From positions 11,572,091 through 11,636,090 of the forward strand of contig LS997564.1 of assembly GCA_000469685.2 (NCBI GenBank): DNA of 64,000 nucleotides. Reading direction: 5' to 3'. The DNA comes from Haemonchus contortus. Taxonomy: Eukaryota > Nematoda > Chromadorea > Rhabditida > Trichostrongylidae. How positions within the stretch are numbered: the first letter of the stretch is position 1; each line of letters begins with the position of its first letter. Shown one piece after another: positions 12,760 through 24,919 of this stretch. Made by a program: the position numbers and the translations under genes. The notes under the pieces are model-generated. The model was not told where the DNA came from. It saw only the letters and a list, made by a program, of their open reading frames with translations, and made no database searches.

Positions 12760-12981
12760 TGGTGCATCGCTTTGCCATCACACCACCTCCCCCCTCTACT
12801 TCGTCATATGTATGTAAAAACAGGCAAACATTCACGTAGCACATGCCTAATAACGCAATCGAGCTAATCCTGCAAAGGGTTCATCCATCAGAGATGGAAT
12901 TCCATGCGATGTGTTGTCGAAGTATGTGAAAGCAGGACTCTGAAATACACAAATCCTTGAACTTCTTATTTTTCCGGATCA
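12760..12981 (-). pseudogene. Displaced copy of exon 14 of the RS-tailed gene, with flanking intron and SINE remnant
   Basis: Matches 45,009-45,255 almost base for base through CTACTTCGTCATATG, AACATTCAC, AGCACATGCCTAATAA, CAATCGAGCTAA and CATCAGAGATGGAATTCCA. The exon equivalent is 12,872-12,939 and reads SPAFTYFDNTSHG then IPSLMDEPFA, behind an intact TATTTCAG acceptor. The donor, AAG|GTTAGC in the working gene, is changed to CAG|GATTAGC and cannot be used. No other exon of the gene is present here, so this is a non-functional fragment. The left end is the SINE head remnant CACCACCTCCCCCCT, also shared with the 45 kb locus. Confidence 0.8.
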
Positions 12982-14994
12982 GCCTTCATGAAAGCCGAAT
13001 TTTTAGAATGGAAGGCTAAAAGAAGAGCAACAATTACTCCGATTGTAAGTGTATTCAGCGATTGATTACCAAAAAAATTGAAAAAAGAACTGTTTTTGTG
13101 CTCCTCTTTGATTCTGATTTGATTTTTTTTGATTTTCCCTAATTTGTTAAGGGTCGCAGTCGGCGCCGTTCAATGTTTGCTAGGGATCGTCAGCGTATGT
13201 GTGTTGACGAGTTGCGTGCAAATATAAACTCCCAAGTACCCTTTCTATTGCGTCGGTGAAGTCCTTTTTCGAGGCTGACATTCCAATACTCTACTTAACA
13301 GCTCGTTTTGTAGCTTCGTTCACCTCTGTATTAGGTCTTTATCTGTTTTTGAAACATTTTCAGCTCAGAACCTTCGTTTGAACCTAGACAATCGATCGAT
13401 TTTTCTGGTTGCGCCAGGCATTCAACTGGATTTTTGAATCGTGATGGCACGCATGCGCCTCGCTCTTTTATGATATACGGGACCAGGTGAGGGATAGTGG
13501 AATCGTTACGGAATGCATGGTACAATGTCGACTGGGAACATCGAACTCAGACCAGCCAAGCTTTATATCCTCTCGATGTAGCCTAATTAGCAATACAATC
13601 GTCTGGGAAGGGACTGACTTAAGAAACTACTGAATTGTTCATCAGTTACCCCAAAAAGGTGACAACTAGGCCAGGCATTCCTTCACGGCCGAATTTCGGA
13701 GTCCCATTTCCAAAGTGTTGATGTTGAGTGCCTGGTTGAATCCAAAGATATTATCGCTCGACACTAGAAGCTTTTTTTCCTTCAGAGGTCAGTCATAACC
13801 AGGACAACTAATTTGTACACCACTCAGATTTGTTTCCAGATGATTCCCCTGATTCCCTCTGAAAAGTGGGGTGAAGGTGTAAACTCTATGAACGAGCGCG
13901 AACAATCCAGATGTCACTTTAGCCCTCCTCCAAACACACCGATGCTCTTCGTGCTTGCATTGAAAGAAGGGATTTCGATGTTTATTCAGCAAATTACTGG
14001 CAATTCTCACGTGAATGCAGTTTGCAAGATCAGTGTGCTTTACTGCTGTAACTATGAGATTCGTTTTTGAGCGCGACATGTATCCGGCAACCTACCCCAT
14101 TAATGCCGCCGTGGTTGAACCCATGGAGGTAATTTAACTTGTGACGCGATTTACTATCATTCAACTGTAAGCATGTGGCTGCATAACAAGAGCTATTGGC
14201 ATTTTTTGTGGGAATTTCGGGGCCAAACAAGCTCAGGATAAGAACAGTATAAGCGGGTTAATTCTGTGTCAACGACCTGCACTGCTTTTGTTCCCGTCGA
14301 CTGTGTGGGATGAGAGCTACAGACTTAACTGAAAAATGATTTTTTATTTTGAATTTTGATTTTGGAAGGCCTTGTAAAAACGCCTGGTAGCAAAGGGTAG
14401 CATGAAGGACATGAATTGCAAGTGCTAGGCTTATTAGTATACCTCCGGTATACGCCACGTATCTGATGACCTTTCGGTACCGAACGAGGTTTTGGATGCT
14501 TGTCATGCCCTTTAGATCGGGTTACGACGGAGAATAGCAGTAACAGTATAACTTAACTTTGCTTTTTAAGCACAGTAAGCATCCACACCCATCGTTTACC
14601 AAGGGTCGTTAACCATTAATCGATCCATGGTGTTGTGTTGTAGGAGAACAACACACCTAGCCACTGTGCCATTCGTCTCTCTCCGTGAGCGGACCGTCCC
14701 TCGTTGTTTGTTTGGATGCCCCGTGAATTGCTGAGCTGAGCAGTGTTTTGCTATTGCGTGTGCCGTTTATCGAAAAAATCCCGAAATTGCCCCTTCCTCT
14801 TTGTTGTTCTCCAATTTCACCTGTCTCCAGTTTCACCTGCTCATCAAATTTTCAAAACCATTCAACTCACTCGTACGGTAACTATTCAAGGGAGCTCACT
14901 CAAAACATTTATGCTCGTCCTTTTCATTTGCTTTTATTTTTATTGCATTTTTTCTACCCAAAATATCCTTATAAGGTCTAGGAACAACGTCTTT
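12982..14994. other. Gene-free stretch
   Basis: No gene seen. The short frames at 13,331-13,525 (minus) and 13,813-14,070 (plus) have natural-looking composition but no domain and no linked exons. Confidence 0.4.
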
Positions 14995-15250
14995 GGCGTC
15001 AACAAATCCCAATCTTGAGATTGCGCCCCGCATTCGACTTCCATGCAGAACCGTAGTGCCGTAGGGACAGTGTATTTGGTCTACACATTTAGTTTTGACG
15101 GCCAACCGATCTGCATGTCGATGCTTCTGTGTCCCCTGATGCGTCCGGTACCCATTTATCGGCTCTGAAGGCCTGTTTTCTAGGCGTATATCAGTAACCA
15201 GAATTGCACCTGTGATAATACGCCACTCGCCACTAGAAAGCCTCCTCCCC
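14995..15250 (-). mobile_element. SINE copy, diverged
   Basis: Starts GGCGTCAAC, then CATTCGACTTCCATGCAGAA, and ends CGCCACTCGCCACTAGAAAG plus a C-rich remnant of CACCTCCGCCC. The B box region is degraded. Just downstream, CCCTTCATAG is repeated twice in tandem with a third partial unit (about 15,326-15,352). Confidence 0.7.
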
Positions 15251-17719
15251 TACATGTTCCTACGATTATGTTTGAACCTTGTTCAAAATTTTTCAGAAAA
15301 AGGCAAACAAGAAGCAGGGTAAACAGCCCTTCATAGCCCTTCATAGCCCTCCTTATCTCTCCGTGCTTGATATCTCACTATTGTTGGCTGAACTGAGCAA
15401 GCCCAATTTTCAGTTCTGATATAGAACTTGGACCCTTACAAGTCAAATAATATATTTTCAAGAAATGCCATCTCCTTTTTTCAAATTCCAGCCTTTCGAG
15501 ATTTGTTTGCTCGTTTTCAACCAATTTGTGAAGATAAGCGCCCTGACTCATACTGCTAAACGATGCGGTGCAAGTCAAAAACGTTTCCAAACATGGCTGT
15601 GTTTTTGAATGAAATCGAAGGGATGGCGCATCTTCAATAAAAAGTTGTCTCGCGGTGAATGAATTAATCTTTCTGCCTTGACCCTAGTCTGTATCTGAAC
15701 TGAAACAGAAGCGTTTCTTGCTCGACACTCGACAATGACTCTTGCAAATCTGCAGATTGATATGTTTGCTGATGTTGGGTTAGGAAAGCGAACCACTTCA
15801 CTTACTGCCTAGGCTGACTTGCTCTGATCTGGGTCTTTCAGTGTTCATTATGAACGTATCAGCTTCTCCTCCTACACAATTTTGACCTCTTTTTGCCCTT
15901 TTTTTTGCTGACCGGTCATATCCTTGCCATAAATGAATGAATCTAGTCTTGTACTTATAAGTGAACAGTGCCAAACGCCACAATTGTTCGTCCAGCTCGT
16001 CTGCAGGCTACGAAGTAGGAGTAGTCAAGCAACTACTTGATGAACTAAGCTATGTGGGATGAGTCCCGGGTCCTTTTTGATTAGCCACAGCCAGCCTAAT
16101 ACATGTGCCCTACAGTCCCTGGTTGTTTGTATGAGGTCGGATATGGGATTCTTCCAGCAAACTGAGTGAGCTCTAAAAATGGAGTTATCCCTACGATTAA
16201 AGGGCCAGTTGTATATGGTTGAGACAGCCTACCATTATTCAACTCTTCGAAGTTCCAAAATCGTCATCCTACTATGCGTAAGTCAAAAAATTACTTTCTT
16301 CACAACTCTGATCGAGTGTATTTACTCATTCGAGTAGTAAATCTTTGGAACAGCTTGTTCCAACTTTTTCCCTACTCCGGGATTTTTGTGGCTCTTTATT
16401 CTCAGATCGCATACTTTCACATAATCGTTTCCCGGTTAGCTGCAGTTGACACCTTTTGAGACCACCTCTCTTAGCAGTCTCCAATTTCCTTCTTGTTTTA
16501 ACCTTGATACAAGAGTTCTTCCAACGTTGAGGCAAAAGAGCTAGCCGTCATGTTGTACTTCTCGCGTACTTCCCTTCTCAGTTTGTTGTATTATTCATAA
16601 ACTACTCAAGTAGAAAAGGACTATCTTCGGGCGAGAGATACAATTGACCTTATCGGTACGTACTTACGTTGTTCTGGTCCTTGTAAACCCTCATACTGGA
16701 CTTATGTACAAATCGCTGATAAGTACTTTGTCCTTGAACCGTCGTGGGTGAATATCTAGCCTTAGAGCTCCCCATTTCGCTGCTACATTCCGCTTGATAC
16801 ATGATTGAGTCTGTCTGGCCCAGCCAAGTCATCCTTACTTTGAATGACAAGGTGATAGCAGATCGTTACAGGGACATATGCAGAGAATCTTGTCACAGTT
16901 TACCTTCCAGGCAAAGCGAGGGCGGCCTTCGTATTCTCAGGGAGCATCGTGGTTCCTGAGATTACAAGAGTAGCCCGATCTTCTGAGAGTTCCTTCCTAG
17001 TCCCATCAATTACCGACTCAGGAATTGGCGGAAAGCTTTGAGCATTTGTAAAAGATGGATAGGCCCTGGAGGGCCTCTGTACTCGTTGAATAAAAGAAAC
17101 TACTGGCTCATCACATCCAGAGTAAGCCAGCGCTACTGGTTATGGGGTGAATGGCCCTCGAAGGAACGCTTTATCTGCTTCTTTGCTCTGGCAAGGAACC
17201 ATCCCAACTAGCAGAGGGACAAAAAACACCGAACATTGCTCCTCTGATTCTCCAGTAAACTTGAAATGCAAGATTCATTTACTTTGTGAAATTTAATCGC
17301 TCGATGTCTGTCTGCCCTTGCTTTCGAGTCGTTCCCTGCTCCTGCACGATTGTTTTCAGGCTCATTGATTTCCTGCTCTCATTCCCGATTCCGGTTCTCT
17401 TCTGAAGTGTTTTCTTACTATTTTTCCGACGAGAATGGGGAGTTTTAGTGGATGAGTCATTCGAACAATAAGTATTTCGACATCTTCTCACTATGGTTAG
17501 GGCAACTAGCTCAGCCGGCTGACAGTGCTGCTCTCGTTCTTCCCTTTTGTCAACGAAATGATTACTGTGAATATTTTTTTATACTTATTGAAAACATAGT
17601 GTCATTTCGATCTGGCTGTCTAGTTCTTTCACCATTCAGCACATCAAATGAGTTTCTTATTGGAACCTTGTAAGCTCTTTTTATGATTTCATGTTTTTAA
17701 GGCTTTACGTATAATTAAA
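15251..17719. other. Gene-free stretch
   Basis: Only short unconnected open frames. GGGCAACTAGCTCAGCCGGC near 17,500 resembles a tRNA A box, but no B box follows. Confidence 0.45.
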
Positions 17720-18251
17720 GCCGACATGGTGTAGTGGCAAGTAGCGCACTATCACACACGCATGGTTGAGGGTCCTTTCTCTAAGAAAATGCTTTCTTAC
17801 GTACTGTTTAAAACGGCTTGGTCTTCACGAAGAGCTGCTCTACCTAATGGGATACGCCACGCCTTTGGAAGCTTGGTGTTTCACTGTGCTGTTGTTCACA
17901 ACTAATCGGAGGGGTCTACGACGTTTAAACTATCGCAGTTGTTCGTAGGGCTTGTCTGCTTACAAATAACCATCTTTAAAGTTGGAACTTTCAGGAACTC
18001 TGTCCAACTCTGAATACACGAACTGTTCAAGCCCAAGTTGAATCCGAGATCGACATCCGTCTAGGCAAACCGAGCCTTCTATTCCTCCGGGGTAGGTTAA
18101 TTGGTAATAGACTCTTCTGGGAGGATAAAAGCACTGGCTTGTGCATTGGCTGGCCACCGCAAGTCATTGTATAGACCACACACGAATTCGAAACGTCACT
18201 ACGATTATAATTGAAGTCGAAGTCGGGGACGCATTGCAAAAACGAGATTGA
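17720..18251 (+). mobile_element. SINE copy interrupted by ~260 bp at the B box
   Basis: The tRNA-like head (GCCGACATGGTGTAGTGGCA to GCATGGTTGAGGG) occupies 17,720-17,773. The element resumes at about 18,037 with GTTGAATCCGAGATCGAC and runs through TCTGGGAGGATAAAAGCACT and GGCTGGCCACCGCAAGTCAT to ACGAGATTGAT at 18,251. The intervening 17,774-18,036 has no similarity to the family. The split lies within the GGTTCGAATCC motif. Confidence 0.7.
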
Positions 18252-18859
18252 TCGACTTTCAAAGACCACCCTTTATCCTTCACCCTAATGAATCCTCTTC
18301 ACTCCCAATCTCAGTCCCTTTTGATGGGCGACAAAATTAGTGAAGGATGAGCCCAACGCTCCAGTTAAACCTTGAGTGTTTGTCCTTTTTCCAGTATTTA
18401 AACGTTTTTACTTTGCACGAATTGCTTTGTTGCAAAACGTTCGTCTGCGTTGTTCGACACGGTTTTTGCCGGCCGTTTCGGACACTTTTCAACGATTCGC
18501 ATCGCTGATTTGGGTTGAACAAATCTTCACTCGCACACAATACCATGCCTTCGTCGCGCATCACAAATCCTTACCAGTTCTATTTATCACTAACAATTAG
18601 TGGGCAAGCTACTCTTCTGTGTTCCACTTTTTCAAAGATCTTTCTCTTATTGCCAATGCATTGTTGACATAATTACAAGGTTTGCTTTGAACGTTCGATA
18701 CTCATAGTGCTAGACAGTACTACTAAATAAATCATGGTAAATGATGATACGTAGCGTTAGTGCAATTTCTTCATAGTTTATATTTCCGGAGCATCGTAGG
18801 CCGCTGATTACTCATAGTGGTAGAAAGTGAAGCTCAGCAATAAAGTCCAAAAGACTTTT

Positions 18860-19135
18860 AGCATTAATCAATCCCGTCTGAGGGATGTGCTCCACCTTCG
18901 CCCTCCAGTCAGAATCGTAGTGATGTTTTGCATGCGTGTGTGGACTAAACAACGAATTTCGGTGGCCAGCCGACGTTCAAGTCAGTGCTTTTATCCTCCC
19001 AGACGGATCTGGTACCAACTAACCTACTTCGGAGGTGTGGAAGGCTTGGTTGGCTTAGGGGGATATCGATTCGGGATTCAAACCTATGATCATGCGTGTG
19101 CGACGGTGGCCGCTTGCTGTTATACCACTTCCTGG
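18860..19135 (-). mobile_element. SINE copy, near full length
   Basis: Begins AGCATTAATCAATCCCGTCT, contains GTGGCCAGCCGACGTTCAAG, CAGTGCTTTTATCCTCCCAG and a diverged B box (GGGATTCAAACC), and ends ATACCACTTCCTGG. The head has lost the strict acceptor-stem pairing. Confidence 0.8.
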
Positions 19136-19283
19136 GTAAGTAGCGTACCTAACAAAGGTTGCTTAGTCGACCATTGGTAAACATACATGCATCTGTAACT
19201 CCATCAGAACGTCTGGTATTAGAGTAATACGAAGTAATGGTAGTAATAATATCTGTGATGGTAATAGTTTTTTGCTCACTGTT

Positions 19284-19299
19284 ATATATATATATATAT
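19284..19299. repeat. (TA)n microsatellite
   Basis: About eight TA units in a row, in otherwise unremarkable sequence. Confidence 0.8.
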
Positions 19300-19845
19300 C
19301 CTCCGTCTCTGTCCTCCGATCGCGGCGGATCTCTTTCAATACCTCAAGAAAAGGTGCAAGCTCAGCTCAACTGAAAAGGCTCATTCTATGTTTCATATTA
19401 TCGCTGGTAATGATAGTTAGAGCTGTCAATATAATAGGTGATGGTAATGAATAGCAGATGAAGTAACGATGTTACAATATGGTTAAATCATCGAAAAACA
19501 AACTGTTTAACGGAAGCGTTTTCTTGCACTCCCTCGAAATCTACAAGTTTTCGAATTCATGGGGTGAAGGCACCTAAATTGTTCCAAAGCACATTCAGGC
19601 TCATTTCATGCCTCAATGAATGTTTTCATGTAGTTAGTTCTGGCTGTAAAAAGCTGGACCACGGGCGACTGTGCATGTAGCGCAACTACCTCACATGCGA
19701 CCTTTTCGGACCGAAGTTATTCGGCCAGAGTTGATTAGCTGCCGCAAGTTTCATCTGGGTGTCATCACCCAGTCGGTCAGTGGCTGCCCCATAAAATCAT
19801 CGGTTACGCGTAACTATGAATCCGCTCGCTCTATTTCTAAACTGG

Positions 19846-19884
19846 CACGTCTTGAAACTGAGAACCACTCAGTTTCAAGACGTG
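19846..19884. repeat. Perfect 17 bp hairpin
   Basis: CACGTCTTGAAACTGAG (19,846-19,862) and its exact reverse complement (19,868-19,884) are separated by five bases, AACCA. No gene starts or ends nearby on present evidence. It may be a palindrome from replication error or the core of a fold-back element. Confidence 0.85.
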
Positions 19885-20548
19885 TTCAAGTGCAGCTTCT
19901 GGAAGTAGCAGCGACTAGGAAGGCATGTTCTGAAGCTTGTCAAAGAAACGGGCAAGGGAGCCTTTGGTTAAGAAACCTAAAAAATTAAAATTGGCTCCTA
20001 GGTACCGAATAACATATAAATTGTTAGCAGAAAGTGGAGCAGTCATTTTCGCGGACCAGATCGATCGATCTGTGACTTACACTTACTTCGGTCAACCGCA
20101 TGCTTTTATCTTTCTGAAGAGCAAAGTGGACTGAAAACTAATTTGGAGGTAGAAGGTTATCATGATTGGTTTTGAGTTTTAACAGCATCTAGATTCGCTC
20201 ACTCTGAACTCTCTAAAAGTTCCAGGTTCCAGATGAAAGCGTCAAACTGTCGGTCGCCGCTCGCACACCCCACTTCAACTAGCCGTTTCAGGTCCCTTAT
20301 CAGAATTTGGTAGACATTCAAAATGCCCGACATACCGTTTTTATTGTAATGAATCATTATGGTATTCACTGCATTCTTGATGAATTATTCACGTTCTTTT
20401 CAAGAACAATTCATCATCTCTTAACCAAGTAAAGACCTGCCTTATCATAAAGTGCTACATAGCAGTGCCGGAAAACAGTCATGGTTGGTGGCCCAAAGCA
20501 TGGTCGGAATGCCATGTTCAATGGTAGCCCAGAAGGATAAACTGTTGG

Positions 20549-20742
20549 GGCGTTAATCAATCTCGTCAGAGGCATGCGCCCATGCTTTCGACTTCCATTT
20601 AGAATCGCAGTGGCGTAATGCGTACGTACATATGTGGCTTATGGCCTATACAATGACTTGTGGTGGCCAGCCGATGTACAATTCAGTGCTTCCATCCTCC
20701 CAGACGAGTTTGGTATCAGTTAACCGGTGAAAGGCGTGGTTG
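20549..20742 (-). mobile_element. SINE copy, head truncated
   Basis: Starts GGCGTTAATCAATCTCGTCA and runs through GGCCTATACAATGACTTGTG and CCTCCCAGACGAGTTTGG. It ends near AAAGGCGTGGTTGAGCC, so the tRNA-like head is missing. There is a small internal duplication at TATGTGGCTTATGGCCTATA. Confidence 0.75.
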
Positions 20743-21527
20743 AGCCAGTTGAATAACGAGGAATAGGCTGGACAGGCTAGTAATACAGAAAATCTACCAT
20801 CGCGTAATTATTCGTTTCTATCCATCGCAGACAAAAACTGCTCCGCGGTCTTGCTGATTTCGGAGAAATACAGGGAAGCTTTGCTTAGCCAAGAATGTTA
20901 TGAATAGCGTGGGTCCAGTCTTGGCGTGGCAGCCTTTCAAGAAGTGTGCCCCATCCGTGGTCACGCAGCACAAAACTCAAGGCAGTTGAAAACGGTCAAC
21001 GCAGTGCTGGGTATATACCGTGCTATAATGCAGCTCAACGTCGGTTACTGTAATATACCGTAGCCATGACGAATTTTGAGAAACCCCTATGTAATGAAGC
21101 CTTCAATGTGCTCGAATTTGAGAGTTGCAAAAAGTTTGAATTATTACTATGGCATGAGAGGGTGCAGACAAGCGGAGCAGGGTAAGACGAAGCTCCGCTC
21201 TAGGAAGCAAAAGACAGGTTCAAGTTCAGTTCTTGACTGACCGTTTTGCTCATAATTCACTGTCCTTGAGAGACTTTTGTCAGAATTTTTTCCTCTTCCG
21301 AGATTTTTAGTTAATGATCGGCTCATTGTTTAGTAGTGCTTCCAGACAGAACGAAATTCAGTTTGAGACTATCGACAACCCTAACATAGCGGAGGCTCAG
21401 GCATTTACTTGGATTTTTTGATTAGCGTTAATGCTGTTCCAACCCACTCTCTTACCCGTGGCTCTGCCGAGGTATGCGTAACTCATACTTTTGCATTAAT
21501 ACTCCCAGAGAGCATTGGATCCTGCTT

Positions 21528-21710
21528 GAGGGTGGTGCAGTGAGAAGTGACGCCTATCACACACCCACGGCTAAAGGTTCGATTCCTGAGCGATATCCGC
21601 CCAGGTCAACCAAGCCCCCATCTAACCGGGGTAGATTGTTTGGGACCTGGCTTGCCTGCGGGAAAACACTGACTTGTACTTCGACTGGCCATCGCAAGTC
21701 ATTGAATACT
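21528..21710 (+). mobile_element. SINE copy, tail truncated
   Basis: Head GAGGGTGGTGCAGTGAGAAG, a well-kept B box (AGGTTCGATTCC), GATATCCGCCCAGGTCAACC and the body as far as CATCGCAAGTCATTGAATA. The last ~90 bases of the family are absent. Confidence 0.75.
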
Positions 21711-23329
21711 TCTCCTTCACTTTTCCCAAACTTTTCTTATATTTTAATCAGGATATTTCCAGTTCTTAGACTGCAATGAGCTTCTCATTACACTACTATG
21801 AGATAGCTATCGCAAGTAATCAATCCTTTCGAGCCGAAAGCTCCCAGATTGTCCGATTGATAAATGAGCTGATGGGTTATTCCCCGTGAACGCTGCACAC
21901 AATAAAATATATTGTAATGGTTTTTCTCATGAAACCCATTGTGTGTGTAATGTGAGAACATGTGAGATGAGCCAGCTGATAATGATGGTGAAAGGAGAAC
22001 GGGGATGGGGTAGGGGAAGAGAGCCGATTTAATGTTCGCGTGCTATCAGCGCTCAGATCGACTCGTCACCATCCGATCAGCCCCCAACTCCATCGTCATC
22101 GTTATATTAATCGTTGATACTGATAGGAATCCCATCTCTATCATCTAAGATGATCAATATGCATCCGTATCGTGCCCTTAGTAGTTCTCTGCAAATATCC
22201 GCCCTCTTTTTTAATCTCATTTGCCTCATCGACGTCGCGTGGCCCACTTCACGACGGGCGTGCTCGTTTTCTACCTGAGGGCCGCCCTAATCACCCTATT
22301 CACTGTAATCTCTGTGCCCACGGGAAAAAAACACATTCGCCGCTCGGCGAGGACGAACCGGTTCTGCAGCACATCTTCTCCACACTACTAAAGACCATAT
22401 GTTCATTGCAGTCATTTTCTGTGTCTAAATTCTTGGCAATCCAATCCGTTCCTCTCATAAATCGCCCGTGGAAGACAATTTTTAATTTTGTTATTTTTGT
22501 TATAAATACCGCTATCAGTGCTATTCAATTAAGTCCTACCTATACTCGGCCTAACCTGCCGTCAAACTGGAGCCAGTAGGTAAGCACCAGACCCATCAGG
22601 GTTGATCAATACACTAATGACTAGGTTATCGCCTGGTATTCACAGGGTATCGTTATGGATGGAAAAAAAGGCAAATAAATACTGTCCGGAAAGTCGAATA
22701 AGCATGTGGGAACTGCGGAAGGATTGATTGGCATCAAGAACGCCGTCACTTCTTCCTCGAACTCTGCCCGTTTAACGGGAGGGGGTGGTGGCAGAGTTGA
22801 TCGAAATCAAGTGTTCACTTTCGATTCTCACGAACGCAGATCGAGTTTTTCATTATCGAGACCAGCTCATTGATATTACACTCGGTGTCAGGCCAAGGTT
22901 AGGCGAGCTGGGTAAATCTAGCAGAAAGGAATCCCATGATGCAAATAGAGGTTGGATGGGCGGCGCAATCTCCCAAATCAAGCACTTCATCCCTATTGGT
23001 TCAATGGATGCTGACTATGACATCGCATCATGGCGGGATTGGGAGGTTCACTGTTAGGCTTGGTATTTTCACCTTTCACCCCAACCTAGGAAAAGATAAA
23101 GACGAGACATTCTACTCAGAAAGTCACGGCTCCATGCTTGGCTACGAATCGCGGCGTAGGAGGTGCAGCTCTCATTGGCGAGCTCTGCGCTGACCGGTCC
23201 TTTAGGAAACCAATCTAACTGGGATGAATCTTAGTTAGGCGTGTCCTCAATTTGATTAGGTGCGGGAACTCAGGGCCGTCGCCTACACCTCTGCACCGAT
23301 CGAATAAAATGTGAAAAGAAAAACGAACC
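21711..23329. other. Gene-free stretch
   Basis: A 135-codon open frame on plus (22,172-22,579) has no recognisable domain and no flanking exons. I treat it as unproven. Confidence 0.35.
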
Positions 23330-23383
23330 CTGGATCAAGTGAGTGTGACAGTGCGCCACTTGCCACTACACCACCTTCGCCCT
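23330..23383 (-). repeat. SINE head fragment
   Basis: GTGACAGTGCGCCACTTGCC, then ACTACACCACCTTCGCCC: the reverse complement of the tRNA-like head only. Confidence 0.7.
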
Positions 23384-23769
23384 TGTTAATTACTTATTTT
23401 AGAAAACTAAGGGATATTGTTTTGTATTATATAGAATTTATTTCTGTCGTCGCTATCCCACATAGGAATAGCGCGAGGATGTCCCAGTTCGACAACTATT
23501 CAGAGCGGTCAAACTTTTTATTCTTCAGGAATGCATAGGTAGTTGCAGTTCTCTTTCGGATGATTGAAGGACCTACTTGAACCTGACTTGACCAATGCAG
23601 GTTTTCCTATGATTCAAACGCCACTGCTATTCTGAATCCCTGCATGCCCTGAAGGTCATCCAGCCATTGAGCTGAACACGTGTACACGGACTCCAAAAAT
23701 GATAAGTTAGGTACTTTTTTGGGCGAGGGGGGGGGGGATGATTCCACGCAGTAGTACTGTGTCGGGTGT

Positions 23770-23871
23770 GGTGCAGTAGGATCGAAACTGTCGCGTTGCG
23801 GCGAGAGGCATGCCGCGCGTGAAGGAATGTAGCAGAACGCAGTAGCAGGTAGGAAATACAGAAATAAAAAA
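23770..23871 (-). repeat. Dispersed repeat, second copy at 62,620-62,726
   Basis: Read on minus: TTTCTGTATTTCCTACCTGC, then TTCTGCTACATTCCTTC, GCGCGGCATG and CTCTCGCC. The same order of motifs is found on plus near the right end of the window. A G run lies just to the left at about 23,728-23,738. Confidence 0.5.
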
Positions 23872-24596
23872 GCTAATACAAGAGTTAGCCTAAAATAATG
23901 ATCCCATATAGATTGAGCTATGAGAAGAATGCTAGAGCTGAAAGAATGGCGAAGCGAATAGTACGCGACAGCCGCGTGCGGCGAATCGATTACAACAAAC
24001 CACCGATACTACTGCCCGTCCCCGTATTGTATACAAATGAAGCTTCTACATTAACTCTAGACATCACACGTTTTTAATCATTTGGCTGCCTCTTCTTAGA
24101 TGACCTTATTTAGGGGAAATATGAAATATGAAGCCGTGAAGTGGGGGATGGTAGGCCAATTTATCGGACGGTGTTGTGCACGTTCTCAACCCCAAGGTGA
24201 TTTATGAACTTCGAAAAATTCGGCGAGACAGCATTGATGTGTCATCGCGTCCGTCTCTGGCCAATTAGCGGAATAACCGCAATCCAATTAAATTAGCAAC
24301 CGGTTTTGCTCGTCTCTATCACGGGTTATTCAGCCTTTACGGCAGCTTTCTTTCTGCCAGCTTCAAGATTGCTTCTTATTACCCAACACGATAAAATACT
24401 GTGTTTATATTGGCTTTTTGTTTTATTGTATTTACTAAAGCATATAAAAATATGCTATACAATATTAAAATTGAAGACCTAATATAATAAATCCTGGATC
24501 AATTTCCTTTTTTTTTGTCGAATGAACTCCAAAAAACGAGTACCATTCCATTTCATAAATATCAAATTTTATGACATTTATTTTTATCGAGCCAAT
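23872..24596. other. Gene-free stretch
   Basis: AT-rich, no exon recognised. Confidence 0.45.
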
Positions 24597-24919
24597 GGGG
24601 GTGGAGGTGGTGTAGTAACAAGTTGGCGCACTATCTCACGCGCATGGTCACGGGTTCGAATCCTGAATCGATATCCGCACAGGCCAATCAGGCCGTGCAT
24701 CCCTCCAGGGCTGTTAATTGGTACCAGAGGATAAAAGCACTGACTTGGACATCGGCTAGCTCCAAAAGTCATTGCTTAGGCCACATACACATTCAATACG
24801 CCGCTACGATTCTGAACGGAAGTCGAATGCATGGCCGTACCCTCAGACGGGATCCCGGATTCGAATCCATGACTCTGCGTGTAATGTAGTGCACCTCTTG
24901 TCACTACACCACCTCCACC
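24597..24919 (+). mobile_element. SINE with a second, inverted head at its 3' end
   Basis: Forward element from the head (GTGGAGGTGGTGTAGTAACA), with a clear B box GGGTTCGAATCC, to the tail CCCTCAGACGGGAT at about 24,854. It is followed at once by CCCGGATTCGAATCCATGAC ... CACTACACCACCTCCACC (24,855-24,919), which is a head in the opposite direction. The two heads form ~70 base inverted termini around one body. Confidence 0.75.

Noticed and set aside
13331..13525. Minus frame with natural-looking protein sequence (HLVPYIIKERGACVPS)
   Set aside because: Single short frame without splice sites or domain; could be part of an unlisted repeat.
17490..17560. tRNA gene suggested by an A-box-like GGGCAACTAGCTCAGCCGGC
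   Set aside because: No T arm or B box follows and the acceptor stem does not pair.
22172..22579. 135-codon plus-strand ORF
   Set aside because: No domain, no splice partners and mixed composition; listed only as part of a gene-free stretch.
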